Shown here piece after piece: positions 18,588-26,975 of a stretch of 64,000 nt of DNA. This DNA is from Nocardia sp. BMG111209 (GTDB lineage Bacteria; Actinomycetota; Actinomycetes; Mycobacteriales; Mycobacteriaceae). A model generated the notes under the pieces. The model was not told the DNA's origin, ran no database searches, and saw nothing but the letters and a program-made list of their open reading frames with translations. The stretch's first letter is position 1. Every line of letters starts with the position of its first letter. The translations under genes and the position numbers were made by a program. The stretch is taken from assembly GCF_000381925.1 (NCBI RefSeq), contig NZ_KB907307.1, positions 4,216,001 through 4,280,000 of the forward strand. The letters are read 5' to 3'.

Positions 18588-19613
18588 TCACGGAAACACG
18601 CGCGGCGAATTCACGCCGGGCACGAGCATCGGACGCGCCGCGGGCAGTGCGCGGAAGACCGCGGGCAACATCCCGATCGGTTCCCCGTCGGCGGTCACCG
18701 GCGCCGCCGCCGACACCCGCACCGACGGCGTCCGGTACTGCGTCACCGCCGGATGCTCGATGCGCCGGCCGGCCGCGAGCGCCGGCAGCAGGCGTGCCAT
18801 CTCGGGCCGGGTCATCCGGCCGACCACGGTCACGTCGAGCAGTCCGTCGTCGACCGCGGCGTCCGGGCAGATCAGCATGCCCCCGCCGTAACTGCGGGTG
18901 TTGCCGACGGCGACCATGACCGCCTCCGTGACCGGCCCGGTCGCGATCGGCCCGGTCGCACCGCTGTCGGTATCGACTGTCGTTGCGCTCGAGGGAAATT
19001 CGATGCGATACGGCACCGCGAGCCGCCCGGTGAGTTCGAACAGCGCCGCCAGGCTGTAGCGCAGCGAACCCTTCGGACGGCGCATCCGGTTGGCGCGCAG
19101 CGTGACTCGCGCATCGAAGCCGGTCGCCGCCACGGTCGCGAAGCGCAGGGCGCCGGGTACCGGATCGCCGAAATCCCGCTCCACCGAACCGGTTTCGGGC
19201 GCGGGCAGGTCGTGTTCGCCGGTCTCGACCACACCCAGATCGATGGCCCGGACCGTCCCGTCACAGACGATGTCGGCCGCCCGCTCCGGATCACCCTCCG
19301 GAATACCCAGCTCCCGCGCCAGATCGTTGCCGGTACCACCGGGCAGCAGTCCCAGCGGCACGTCGCTGCCGGTCAGGGCCTGCAGCACCACGCAGATCAG
19401 GCCGTCGCCACCCGCGCAGACGACGGCGGCGGGCACCGCCGGCGCGGCGACGGCCGCGGCGACCAGCCGCCGGGTCTCGTCCGCCGTCGCTCCGCACACC
19501 TCCCGCACCCGCACGCCGCGGGCGTCGAACCGGGCCCGCGCGGCCGCGGCCGCCGCCAGCCCCTTGCCGTGGCCGGACAGCGGGTTGGTCACCAGCAGGA
19601 TCTCACGCACCAC
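18588..19613 (-). CDS. Diacylglycerol/lipid kinase family protein
   Basis: 341 residues of the DAGK/YegS family, which phosphorylates a diacylglycerol-like lipid at the membrane. It opens with VREILLVTNPLSGHGKG, then CAGGDGLICVVLQAL (the GGDG nucleotide motif) and LLPGGTGNDLARELG, and ends with a beta-sandwich half (DGLLDVTVVGRM ... VTADGEPI). It stands beside the flavoprotein, TetR and glpD genes, matching the Rv2249c-Rv2252 block; Rv2252 is the diacylglycerol kinase there. The GTG start has GAGGTGA upstream. Confidence 0.88.
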   Translation of the reverse strand: MVREILLVTNPLSGHGKGLAAAAAARARFDARGVRVREVCGATADETRRLVAAAVAAPAVPAAVVCAGGDGLICVVLQALTGSDVPLGLLPGGTGNDLARELGIPEGDPERAADIVCDGTVRAIDLGVVETGEHDLPAPETGSVERDFGDPVPGALRFATVAATGFDARVTLRANRMRRPKGSLRYSLAALFELTGRLAVPYRIEFPSSATTVDTDSGATGPIATGPVTEAVMVAVGNTRSYGGGMLICPDAAVDDGLLDVTVVGRMTRPEMARLLPALAAGRRIEHPAVTQYRTPSVRVSAAAPVTADGEPIGMLPAVFRALPAARPMLVPGVNSPRVFP

Positions 19614-19643
19614 ATCACCTCACCGGGCCGAACCGTAGCGCAC

Positions 19644-21284
19644 TCACGGAATCAGCTTCCCGGGATTGAGGATTCCCGCCGGGTCGACCGCGTCCTTGAC
19701 CGCGCGCAGCACCCGCACCCCCAGTTCGCCGATCTCGGCGGTGAGCCACGGCCGGTGGTCGGCGCCGACGGCGTGGTGATGGGTGATGGTGCCCCCGTCC
19801 GCGACGATCGCGTCCCCGGCGGCCCGTTTGGCGCGCTGCCAGCCGGCGATGGGGTCGTCGGCCTGTTTCGCGACGACGGTGAAGTACAGCGACGCACCGG
19901 TGGGATAGGTGTGCGAGATGTGGCACATGATCAACGGGGGTGTGCCCTGCGCGGTCAGCTCCTCGGTCAGCGCCGAGGTCACCGCCGCCTTCAGCCGCGC
20001 CAGATCGGACCAGCCGGTCGCGGTTTCCAGTGTCTCGCAGAGGATTCCGACATCCAGCAGGGCGTCGCGCAGATAGGGGGCGGCGAACCGGCCGTGCTCC
20101 CAGTCGCGCGCGGGCTGCTCGCCGAGCGCGGTACCACCGGCGGCCGCGAGCAGGGCGTACGCCTCGGCGCTGCGTGCGGCGACATGGTCCGCGGTGCCCT
20201 CGAAGGTGGTCACGGCCAGGCAGCCGCCGACCGGATTGCCGCCGATGTCACCGGCGCGGGCCAGATTGAGGCCCGTCTCCGCCTCGTCGGACAGCCGCAG
20301 CACCGTCGGCGCCGCACCGGTCTGCACCACCCGTCGCAGCGCGGCGGCGCCGGCCGCGAAGTCCGGGAACGACCAGCCTTGATAGGTAACGGTTTCCGGC
20401 GCGGGATGGACCCGCAGCGTCACCGCCGTGACGATGCCGAGCGTGCCCTCGGAACCCGCGAACAACTCGCGCAGATCGGGCCCGGCGGCCGAGGCCGGCG
20501 CGCGCCCGAGATCCAGTGTGCCCGTGGGCGTCGCGACGATCAGCCGCTGGATCATGTCGTCGAACCGGCCGTATCCCGCCGACGCCTGTCCCGAGGACCG
20601 GGTCGCGGCGAAACCGCCGATACTGGCGAATTCGAAACTCTGCGGAAAGTGCCCGAGCGACAACCCGTGCCGGGCCAGCAACCGTTCCGCGCGCGGGCCG
20701 GTGAGGCCGGCGCCGAAGGTGGCGGTGCCGCTGACCGGATCCACCTCGGTGAGCGCGTCCAGCCGCCGGAGATCCACGGCCACAACGGATCCGAAGCGGC
20801 CCCGGATCGGATCGAGGCCGCCGACCACACTGGTCCCGCCGCCGAACGGCACCACCGCGATCCCCCGGTCCGCGCAGTACGCCAATACTTGCAGCACCTC
20901 GTCGTGATCGGCCGGGGTGACCACGGCATCGGGCGCGTCCTGCGGCCCGTCGGCGCGGCGCCGCAACAGATCCGGGGTGCTCTTACCCCCGGCGTGCCGC
21001 AACCGGGCCCGGTCGCCGGAGTCGACCCCGGCCGCGCCGACCACCGCCGCCAGCCCGGCCCGATCCTCCGCACCCAGTGCCGAAACCCGTACCGGCACCT
21101 CGTCTTCGGCGCGGCGCGCCACCGGCTCCCCCGAGACGCCGAACACCTGGGCCAGCAGGCGCCGGAGTCGTTCCGGCAGCGGAGTGTGCCCCGCCGGCAC
21201 GCCCCACGCGTCCCAGATCATCTCCGGGCGTGCCTCGATGTCGTCCTCGGAACTCGCCGTCCCGGTATGCATGGTCTCACCCAT
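19644..21284 (-). CDS. FAD-binding oxidase, alkyl-DHAP-synthase-like (Rv2251 type)
   Basis: 546 residues of the VAO/PCMH flavoprotein family. The FAD-binding domain has VVPFGGGTSVVGG, AGLTGPRAERLLARHGLSLGHF and SIGGFAATRSSGQASAGYGR. The C-terminal half ends THHHAVGADH ... ILNPGKLIP, as in alkyldihydroxyacetonephosphate synthases. Whether it makes ether lipid precursors is not established, but glycerol-phosphate dehydrogenase and lipid-kinase neighbours point to glycerolipid metabolism. A -10-like TACTGT ends only five bases before the ATG, so the transcript may be leaderless. Followed by the lipid kinase 30 bases downstream. Confidence 0.85.
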   Translation of the reverse strand: MGETMHTGTASSEDDIEARPEMIWDAWGVPAGHTPLPERLRRLLAQVFGVSGEPVARRAEDEVPVRVSALGAEDRAGLAAVVGAAGVDSGDRARLRHAGGKSTPDLLRRRADGPQDAPDAVVTPADHDEVLQVLAYCADRGIAVVPFGGGTSVVGGLDPIRGRFGSVVAVDLRRLDALTEVDPVSGTATFGAGLTGPRAERLLARHGLSLGHFPQSFEFASIGGFAATRSSGQASAGYGRFDDMIQRLIVATPTGTLDLGRAPASAAGPDLRELFAGSEGTLGIVTAVTLRVHPAPETVTYQGWSFPDFAAGAAALRRVVQTGAAPTVLRLSDEAETGLNLARAGDIGGNPVGGCLAVTTFEGTADHVAARSAEAYALLAAAGGTALGEQPARDWEHGRFAAPYLRDALLDVGILCETLETATGWSDLARLKAAVTSALTEELTAQGTPPLIMCHISHTYPTGASLYFTVVAKQADDPIAGWQRAKRAAGDAIVADGGTITHHHAVGADHRPWLTAEIGELGVRVLRAVKDAVDPAGILNPGKLIP

Positions 21285-21285
21285 G

Positions 21286-21320
21286 CGTTACAGTATGACA
21301 TAGAACGTAAACTGGTAACG
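21286..21320. promoter_or_regulatory. Candidate TetR operator in the divergent promoter
   Basis: CGTTACAGT at 21286-21294 and ACTGGTAACG at 21311-21320 form an inverted repeat with one bulged base. They flank an AT-rich core that includes the minus-strand -10 TACTGT. It sits between the flavoprotein and the divergent TetR gene, where a local repressor would bind both promoters. Confidence 0.45.
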
Positions 21321-21412
21321 AGGCCATCGGAGCGGCGGGAGTCCGCTCGGCGGGCCGCGTTCCACCCGACACGTCGCAGCCAGATCGCGAACCACCACAT
21401 CGCGGAGTCCAG

Positions 21413-22132
21413 ATGTCCCCGACCGAACCCACCCAGCACAACGGCAGCACCCACCCCGCGGCCGCCCACGAGGACGCCGCCGCGGCCCTCCTCGCCGACC
21501 TCGAGATACCCGCGGACACCTGGTCGAACGCGGAGGCCGCCGCCACCGATCCGTCCGCGGTCGACGTCGCCATCCTCGACGCGGCCCGCGCCTGCGTCGC
21601 CGAATTCGGGGTGCGCCGCACGACCCTGACCGAGGTGGCCCGCCGGGCCGGGGTCAGCCGGCCCACGGTGTACCGCCGCTGGCCCGATACCGGCGCCCTG
21701 ATCGCCGATCTCCTGGTCCGGGAGTTGCGCGATATCGTCGGGCACGCCATACCCACGGTCGGCTGCGCGCGGGGCCGGCTGCTGGACGGAATCGTCATCG
21801 GCGCCGACCGGATCCGCACCAACCCGCTGTTCATGAAGATCTTCCGCACCGACTCCGATCTCATGCTGACCTACGTGTTCGGCCGGCTCGGCCGCAATCA
21901 GCGCGAGTTGATCCTGCTGTTCGGCGCCGTGATCCGGGAGGGTCAGCGGGACGGTTCGATCCGGGACGGCGATCCGGAACAGCTGGCCACCATGCTGCTG
22001 CTCATCGCGCAGTCGGCGGTCCAGTCCGCCGATATGGTCCGCGACATCCTCGACGAACAGCATCTCGACGCCGAACTGGCCCGCGCGATCGACGGATACC
22101 TCATCCCCGACGGCGCCGAACGCCTGGCCTGA
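21413..22132 (+). CDS. TetR family transcriptional regulator
   Basis: 239 residues. The helix-turn-helix is TTLTEVARRAGVSRPTVYRRWPDTGALIADLL, preceded by a 45-residue polar extension. The ligand domain is helical and variable. It is 24 bases upstream of glpD, same strand, and divergent from the flavoprotein gene, as for Rv2250c. Probable repressor of both units, responding to a lipid-related ligand (inference). Confidence 0.9.
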   Translation: MSPTEPTQHNGSTHPAAAHEDAAAALLADLEIPADTWSNAEAAATDPSAVDVAILDAARACVAEFGVRRTTLTEVARRAGVSRPTVYRRWPDTGALIADLLVRELRDIVGHAIPTVGCARGRLLDGIVIGADRIRTNPLFMKIFRTDSDLMLTYVFGRLGRNQRELILLFGAVIREGQRDGSIRDGDPEQLATMLLLIAQSAVQSADMVRDILDEQHLDAELARAIDGYLIPDGAERLA

Positions 22133-22156
22133 TCCCTCGAACGACAGGAGCTGGAT

Positions 22157-23686
22157 ATGCGGATACCCACGAGTTCGGCCCTGAACGCCGACCGGCGGCA
22201 CCGGGAACTGCACGCGCTCGGCGATGCGGGCATCGTCGACGTCCTGGTCGTCGGCGGCGGCGTGACCGGCACCGGGGTCGCGCTGGACGCGGCCAGCCGG
22301 GGCCTGCGGACCGTCCTGGTGGAACGGCACGATCTGGCGTTCGGAACCAGCAGGTGGAGTTCGAAACTGGTGCACGGCGGGCTGCGCTACCTGGCGAGCG
22401 GCGGGGTGGCGATCGCGCACGAGAGCGCACTGGAACGGCATGTGCTGATGACCACCACCGCACCGCATCTGACCCGCGCCCTGCCCCAGCTGGTCCCGCT
22501 GCTCCCCCGGTTCGGCGCGACCCGCCGGACGGTCGTGCGCACCGGATTCCTGGCCGGAGATGTGTTGCGGCGCAGCGCCGGAACCTCCACCGCGGTCCTG
22601 CCGCGCTCCCGCCGGGTACCGGCCGCCGAGGCGCTGCGCCTGGCGCCGACGCTGCGCCGCGGCGGCCTGCGCGGCGGCCTGCTGGCCTGGGACGGTCAAC
22701 TGGTCGACGACGCCCGCCTGGTCGTGACCATCGCGCGCACCGCGGCGGCGCACGGCGCCGATATTCTCACCCGGGTCGAGGCGCGGGAGATCACCGGCGA
22801 TTCGGCGGTGCTGCGCGACACACTGTCCGGCGAAACCCTCACCGTCCGAGCACGTTCCGTGATCAATGCCACCGGGGTCTGGGCCGACCGGCTGGATCCG
22901 GCCATCGAACTGCGGCCCAGCCGCGGCACCCATCTGGTGTTCGACGCCGCGGCCTTCGGCGGCCTGTCCGCCGCGCTGACGGTGCCGATCCCGGGCAGTA
23001 CCAGCCGATTCGTCTTCGCGCTGCCGGCCGCGCACGGTCGCGTCTATCTGGGCCTCACCGACGAGGACGCCCCGGGCCCGGTCCCCGACGAGCCGCGGCC
23101 GTCCGACGCGGAGATCGACTTCCTGCTCGACACGGTCAATACGGTGCTCCGGGAACCGTTGTGCCGCAGCGATATCCGCGGCAGCTTCGCCGGCCTGCGG
23201 CCGCTGCTGCGCACGGCGGCCGACAGCACCGCCGACATCTCCCGCGAACACGCGGTGCTCCGGTCGCCGGGTGGCCCGATCACCGTCGTGGGCGGCAAAC
23301 TCACCACCTATCGGCGGATGGCCGAGGACGCCGTCGATGCCGCGGTCGCCGGCGCACAGCTGACCGCCGGACCCTGCCGCACCATGCGAATTCCGTTGGT
23401 GGGAGCCATCACCGGCACCGCCCGCGACCGCATCGCCGCACCGCCGGCCCTGGTGGAGCGGTACGGCAGCGAGGCGCGCGCGGTGGTCGAACTCGCCCGC
23501 CGGCACCCGGACCTGGCCGAGCCGGTCGCCCCCGGAACCGATGTACTGCGAGCCGAATTCGCGTACGCGGTCGGCCACGAGGGGGCCCTCGACGCCGCCG
23601 ACCTGCTCGACCGCCGCACCCGCCTCGGCCTGGTCGCGGCCGACCGCGAGGCCGCCCGCGCCGCCGCCGAATCCGCCGTGGCCTGA
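22157..23686 (+). CDS. glpD: FAD-dependent glycerol-3-phosphate dehydrogenase
   Basis: 509 residues, oxidising sn-glycerol 3-phosphate to dihydroxyacetone phosphate and feeding electrons to quinone at the membrane. The dinucleotide motif GGGVTGTG is at 33-40, then VERHDLAFGTSRWSSKLVHGG (the GlpD/GlpA signature), GGLRYL and the C-terminal GGKLTTYRRMAEDAVD. It lies directly downstream of the TetR gene and matches glpD1 in the Rv2249c context. Confidence 0.94.
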   Translation: MRIPTSSALNADRRHRELHALGDAGIVDVLVVGGGVTGTGVALDAASRGLRTVLVERHDLAFGTSRWSSKLVHGGLRYLASGGVAIAHESALERHVLMTTTAPHLTRALPQLVPLLPRFGATRRTVVRTGFLAGDVLRRSAGTSTAVLPRSRRVPAAEALRLAPTLRRGGLRGGLLAWDGQLVDDARLVVTIARTAAAHGADILTRVEAREITGDSAVLRDTLSGETLTVRARSVINATGVWADRLDPAIELRPSRGTHLVFDAAAFGGLSAALTVPIPGSTSRFVFALPAAHGRVYLGLTDEDAPGPVPDEPRPSDAEIDFLLDTVNTVLREPLCRSDIRGSFAGLRPLLRTAADSTADISREHAVLRSPGGPITVVGGKLTTYRRMAEDAVDAAVAGAQLTAGPCRTMRIPLVGAITGTARDRIAAPPALVERYGSEARAVVELARRHPDLAEPVAPGTDVLRAEFAYAVGHEGALDAADLLDRRTRLGLVAADREAARAAAESAVA

Positions 23687-23716
23687 CCACGCGGATCGGC
23701 GGCGCCGCCGCTGCGA

Positions 23717-24511
23717 TCAGATGTTGTTGCCGCCCAGGCTGAACGGGACGCCGCCGGGATCGACCACGGAGGCGAGCCGGCCGTACGGCGTGTTCTCGGG
23801 CTCACGCTCCACCGAACCACCCAGCGCCACCACGGTTTTCGCGGCCGCGTCGACATCCTCGACGCCGAAGTAGACCCGCCAGCCGCCGGGCACGCCCGCG
23901 GGCAGGAAGGCCGCCGAATCCATCACGCCGCCCAGCATCGGGGTGGTGGAATGGATGGTGGTGTACCGGAATTCGGGGGTGTCGGCGACCGTGAACGGAT
24001 CCTGCCAGCCGAAGGCCGTGCGGTAGAAGTCCAGGGCGGTGGCGTAGTCGCGAGTGTGCAGTTCGAACCAGGACGGGCGGCCGACATGGTCGCGCCAGAC
24101 ACCGTCGCCGACGACACCGAACGCACCGAAACCGCGATGCGTGCCCGGCTGCCAGATACCGACGCCGGAGCCCACCGGATCGCCGAGCACCGCCATCTGC
24201 CCGAGGTCGCCGACCGGCATCGGCGGCACCACGACCTGCGCGCCGTGCGCGACCGCGGCATCGGTGGTGGCCTGCGCGTCGGTGGCGGTCAGGTACACGG
24301 TCCACTGATCGGGGCCACCGGAGGTGCCGTCGTTGTGCATACCGCCGGCGACCAGCTCGCCGTCCTTGCTGAAGTTGATGTATCCGCCGAACTCCTCGGC
24401 CCGCTCGGCGGTCCAGCCGAGCAGTTCACCGTAGAAGGCGATGGCGCGATCGGAGTCGGAGGTGAACAGGTCCACCCAGCAGGGGTCGCCGGGTCGGAAG
24501 GTGTAGGTCAT
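23717..24511 (-). CDS. VOC family protein, two glyoxalase-like domains
   Basis: 264 residues made of two vicinal-oxygen-chelate repeats: CWVDLFTSDSDRAIAFYGELLGW at the start and SWFELHTRDYATALDFYRTAFGW at about 147. Each repeat closes with a GD/DP segment (AVLGDPVGSGVGIWQPG; SVVDPGGVPFSLG). It resembles Rv0577/CFP30B. Family members bind metals and act on diverse small molecules; the substrate is unknown. Divergent from the SDR gene, convergent with glpD. Confidence 0.85.
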   Translation of the reverse strand: MTYTFRPGDPCWVDLFTSDSDRAIAFYGELLGWTAERAEEFGGYINFSKDGELVAGGMHNDGTSGGPDQWTVYLTATDAQATTDAAVAHGAQVVVPPMPVGDLGQMAVLGDPVGSGVGIWQPGTHRGFGAFGVVGDGVWRDHVGRPSWFELHTRDYATALDFYRTAFGWQDPFTVADTPEFRYTTIHSTTPMLGGVMDSAAFLPAGVPGGWRVYFGVEDVDAAAKTVVALGGSVEREPENTPYGRLASVVDPGGVPFSLGGNNI

Positions 24512-24590
24512 GGTGTCTCCTCGGCAGTGGGTCGTTCGCAGGTTTGACGGCGGCGGCGGGGAGAATTCATCGGCCCGCGGGCCGCGAGCC

Positions 24591-24621
24591 TTGACCTGAA
24601 GGATAGTTCAGGTTCCACCAT
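24591..24621 (+). promoter_or_regulatory. MerR-type promoter/operator of the SDR gene
   Basis: A -35 TTGACC (24591-24596) and CACCAT (24616-24621) are separated by 19 bp. A perfect dyad ACCTGAA-N6-TTCAGGT (24594-24613) lies in the spacer. Overlong spacers with a central dyad are the hallmark of MerR-family activator sites. The ATG at 24628 follows the -10 by six bases, so the mRNA is probably leaderless. No MerR gene is in the window. Confidence 0.55.
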
Positions 24622-24627
24622 GGGGAC

Positions 24628-25317
24628 ATGCCCGAAACGACAACAGCACTCATCACCGGCGCGTCGGCCGGATTCGGCCGGGCGCTGGCCCTCGCCCTGG
24701 CCGAGCGCGGCTGGGATCTGATCCTCACCGCGCGCCACCTCGAACCCCTGATCCGCGTGCGGGACGCGACCGGCGCCATCGCGGTGGCCGGCGACGTGGC
24801 CGATCCGCAACACCGCGACCGTCTGGCCCGGGTGGTCGGGGAACTCGACCGGCTGGATCTGGTGGTCAACAACGCCAGTGCCCTGGGCCCGAGCCCGATG
24901 CCGGCCCTCGCCGACCTGGCACCGGCCGAACTCGGCGACCTGCTGACCACCAATGTGGTGGCGGCACTGGCGATCCTGCAACTGACCCGATCGGCGCTGC
25001 TGGCCGCGCACGGTATCGCGGTGAACATCAGTTCCGACGCGGCGCTCGGCGCGTATCCGGGCTGGGGCGGCTACGGCTGTTCCAAGGCGGCGCTGGACCA
25101 GCTGACCGCGATCTTCGGCGTCGAGAATCCGGACCTGCGCGTCTACAGCTTCGATCCCGGCGATATGCGGACCGCGATGCATCAGGCGGCCTTCCCCGGC
25201 GAGGACATCTCGGATCGGCCGGAACCCGAGACGGTCGTCCCGGCATTCCGGCATCTGATCGACAGCCGTCCGCCGAGCGGGCGCTATCTCGCCGCCGATC
25301 TCACCCCGGCGCGCTGA
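24628..25317 (+). CDS. Short-chain dehydrogenase/reductase
   Basis: 229 residues. The NAD(P)-binding TGASAGFG is at 10-17, the structural NNAS at 81-84, the Ser of INISSD next, and the catalytic Tyr149-x3-Lys153 (YGCSK) is present. The substrate is not evident. The upstream MerR-like promoter suggests induction by a small molecule or stress. Divergent from the VOC gene. Confidence 0.88.
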   Translation: MPETTTALITGASAGFGRALALALAERGWDLILTARHLEPLIRVRDATGAIAVAGDVADPQHRDRLARVVGELDRLDLVVNNASALGPSPMPALADLAPAELGDLLTTNVVAALAILQLTRSALLAAHGIAVNISSDAALGAYPGWGGYGCSKAALDQLTAIFGVENPDLRVYSFDPGDMRTAMHQAAFPGEDISDRPEPETVVPAFRHLIDSRPPSGRYLAADLTPAR

Positions 25318-25400
25318 ATCCGCTGCCCGAGTGCGGAATTCGCTCCCACCGGGCCATCGAGCAACGGCCGGCAGCCGGCCGGAGGAAAGGATGTGCCCCG

Positions 25401-26438
25401 ATGACCGTGGCACTGCACGAATTCACCGTACCCGCCGATCGCGCGGCGACCGCACCGCCGGAGGCCCGCGGCCTGGCCCGCGACGAGGTGCGAATGCTGG
25501 TGTCGGACAAGGGCTCACTGACCCATGCCCGATTCCGCGAGTTGCCCCGGTTCCTGCGGCCCGGCGATCTGCTGGTGGTGAACAACTCCGCGACCACGAA
25601 CGCGGCGGTGGACGCCCGGTATCGCGGACTACCGGTGGTCGCGCACTTCGCCACCGCGCTGGACGACGGCGCCTGGGTCCTGGAACTGCGCGATCCGGCG
25701 GGCGTGCCGCTGACCGCGGCCACCCCGGAACCCGGTGCGCGCGTGGAACTCCCGGGTGCGGTGGTGACCCTGCGCCGACCCTGGCTGCCCCCGGCGCGGC
25801 GACTGTGGGTGGCCGAGACCGGCGCCGACGTGCCCGCCCTGTTGGCCCGGCACGGCCGGCCCATCAGCTACGCCTACGTCACCGAGCGCTGGTCGCCGCA
25901 CTTCTATCACACGGTATTCGGCCGCATTCCCGGCAGCGCCGAAATGCCCAGCGCCGCAAGGCCGTTCACCGACAGGCTGGTGACCGATCTGGTGGCCGCC
26001 GGAATCTCGATGGCGCCGATCACCCTGCACACCGGGGTTTCCTCCCCCGAAACCGGCGAACCGCCGAGCCCCGAGCGTTTCGAGGTGCCGGCCGCCACCG
26101 CGCGCTGGGTGAACGCGACGCATGCGGCCGGCGGCCGGGTGGTCGCCGTCGGCACGACGGTCACCCGCGCGCTCGAATCCGCGGCCGATCCGGCCGGGCA
26201 GGTGCATCCGGCGTCCGGCTGGACCGAACTGGTCCTCGGCGAGGATCGTCCCGCGTGCGCGGTGGACGGCCTGATCACCGGCTGGCACGAGGCCGGCGCC
26301 TCCCATCTGCACCTGCTGGACGCCGTGGCGGGCCCGGAGCAGGTTCGCGACGCCTACCGGGCCGCCCTCACCGCCGGATATCTCTGGCACGAGTTCGGCG
26401 ATTCGGCGCTGCTGTTCGCGCCGGGGAGCGCGGCCTAG
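25401..26438 (+). CDS. QueA-like S-adenosylmethionine:tRNA ribosyltransferase-isomerase family protein
   Basis: 345 residues with the QueA pattern throughout: RDEVRMLVSDKGSLTHARFRELPRFL, GDLLVVNNSATTNAA (QueA: GDLLVxNDTRVxPAR), the APITLHTGVSS...ERFEVP segment, GGRVVAVGTTVTRALES, and HLHLLDAVAGPEQVRDAYRAAL...EFGDSALLF. QueA transfers a ribosyl group from SAM to 7-deazaguanine in tRNA during queuosine synthesis. No tgt, queC-F or folE-like gene is nearby, so it may be a repurposed paralogue. The GGAAAGG before the ATG supports the start. Its 3' end overlaps the convergent MarR gene by 4 bases. Confidence 0.82.
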   Translation: MTVALHEFTVPADRAATAPPEARGLARDEVRMLVSDKGSLTHARFRELPRFLRPGDLLVVNNSATTNAAVDARYRGLPVVAHFATALDDGAWVLELRDPAGVPLTAATPEPGARVELPGAVVTLRRPWLPPARRLWVAETGADVPALLARHGRPISYAYVTERWSPHFYHTVFGRIPGSAEMPSAARPFTDRLVTDLVAAGISMAPITLHTGVSSPETGEPPSPERFEVPAATARWVNATHAAGGRVVAVGTTVTRALESAADPAGQVHPASGWTELVLGEDRPACAVDGLITGWHEAGASHLHLLDAVAGPEQVRDAYRAALTAGYLWHEFGDSALLFAPGSAA

Positions 26439-26875
26439 TCCTCGCGGGCCTCCAGCTTGCCGACCAGACGCTCCAGGATGCTCTCGAGGTGCCGCTCCTC
26501 GGCGGACGTCAGCTCGGCCAGCGCCCGCAGCGAACGCGCCTGACCGGCGCGGATACGGTCGGCCAGCGCGCGACCGGCGGTGGTGGCGACCAGGTACTTC
26601 ACCCGCCGGTCCGCCGGATTCACCGTGCGTCGCACCAGCCCGCGCGCCTCCATCCGGTCCGCCACCCCGGTGAGATTCGAGGGGTCGCAGGTCAGCCGGC
26701 TGGCCAGCACCCGCATCGGCAGTTCGGACGGGGGTTCGTTCAGCGCGAGCAGCATCTTCGCCTGGGTCAGGGTCAGGCCGTGCCCCTCGGCGGACGCCAG
26801 GAATTCCTCCAGATAGGCCGACACGAAGCGCGCGACCAGCAACGCCAGCGGGCTCGGCGATGTGTCGGGGCTCAT
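26435..26875 (-). CDS. MarR family transcriptional regulator
   Basis: 146 residues; the winged helix is SELPMRVLASRLTCDPSNLTGVADRMEARGLVRRTVNPADRRVKYLVAT. Divergent from the MFS exporter, which it probably represses. An ATG at 26914 would extend it by 13 codons, but that stretch contains the -35 of the exporter promoter, so I use 26875. Confidence 0.85.
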   Translation of the reverse strand: MSPDTSPSPLALLVARFVSAYLEEFLASAEGHGLTLTQAKMLLALNEPPSELPMRVLASRLTCDPSNLTGVADRMEARGLVRRTVNPADRRVKYLVATTAGRALADRIRAGQARSLRALAELTSAEERHLESILERLVGKLEARED

Positions 26876-26897
26876 AGGCCCGATGGTACCGCCACGT

Positions 26898-26927
26898 TTG
26901 ACAACCCTGATCATGGAACCCTTAGAT
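26898..26927 (+). promoter_or_regulatory. Candidate promoter of the MFS exporter
   Basis: TTGACA at 26898-26903 and TTAGAT at 26922-26927 with an 18 bp spacer containing TGATCA. It is 48 bases before the MFS start and adjacent to the divergent MarR start, a natural site for MarR binding. Confidence 0.55.
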
Positions 26928-26975
26928 GATTGAGGTCTTCAAGTAATTCGATGCGAGCTTTCCGGAGGTGACCGG

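Noticed and set aside
18243..21629. A 1128-codon open frame on the plus strand opposite the lipid kinase and flavoprotein genes
   Set aside because: Arg/Gly/His-rich antisense shadow produced by high GC; the minus-strand genes have clear motifs and ribosome sites.
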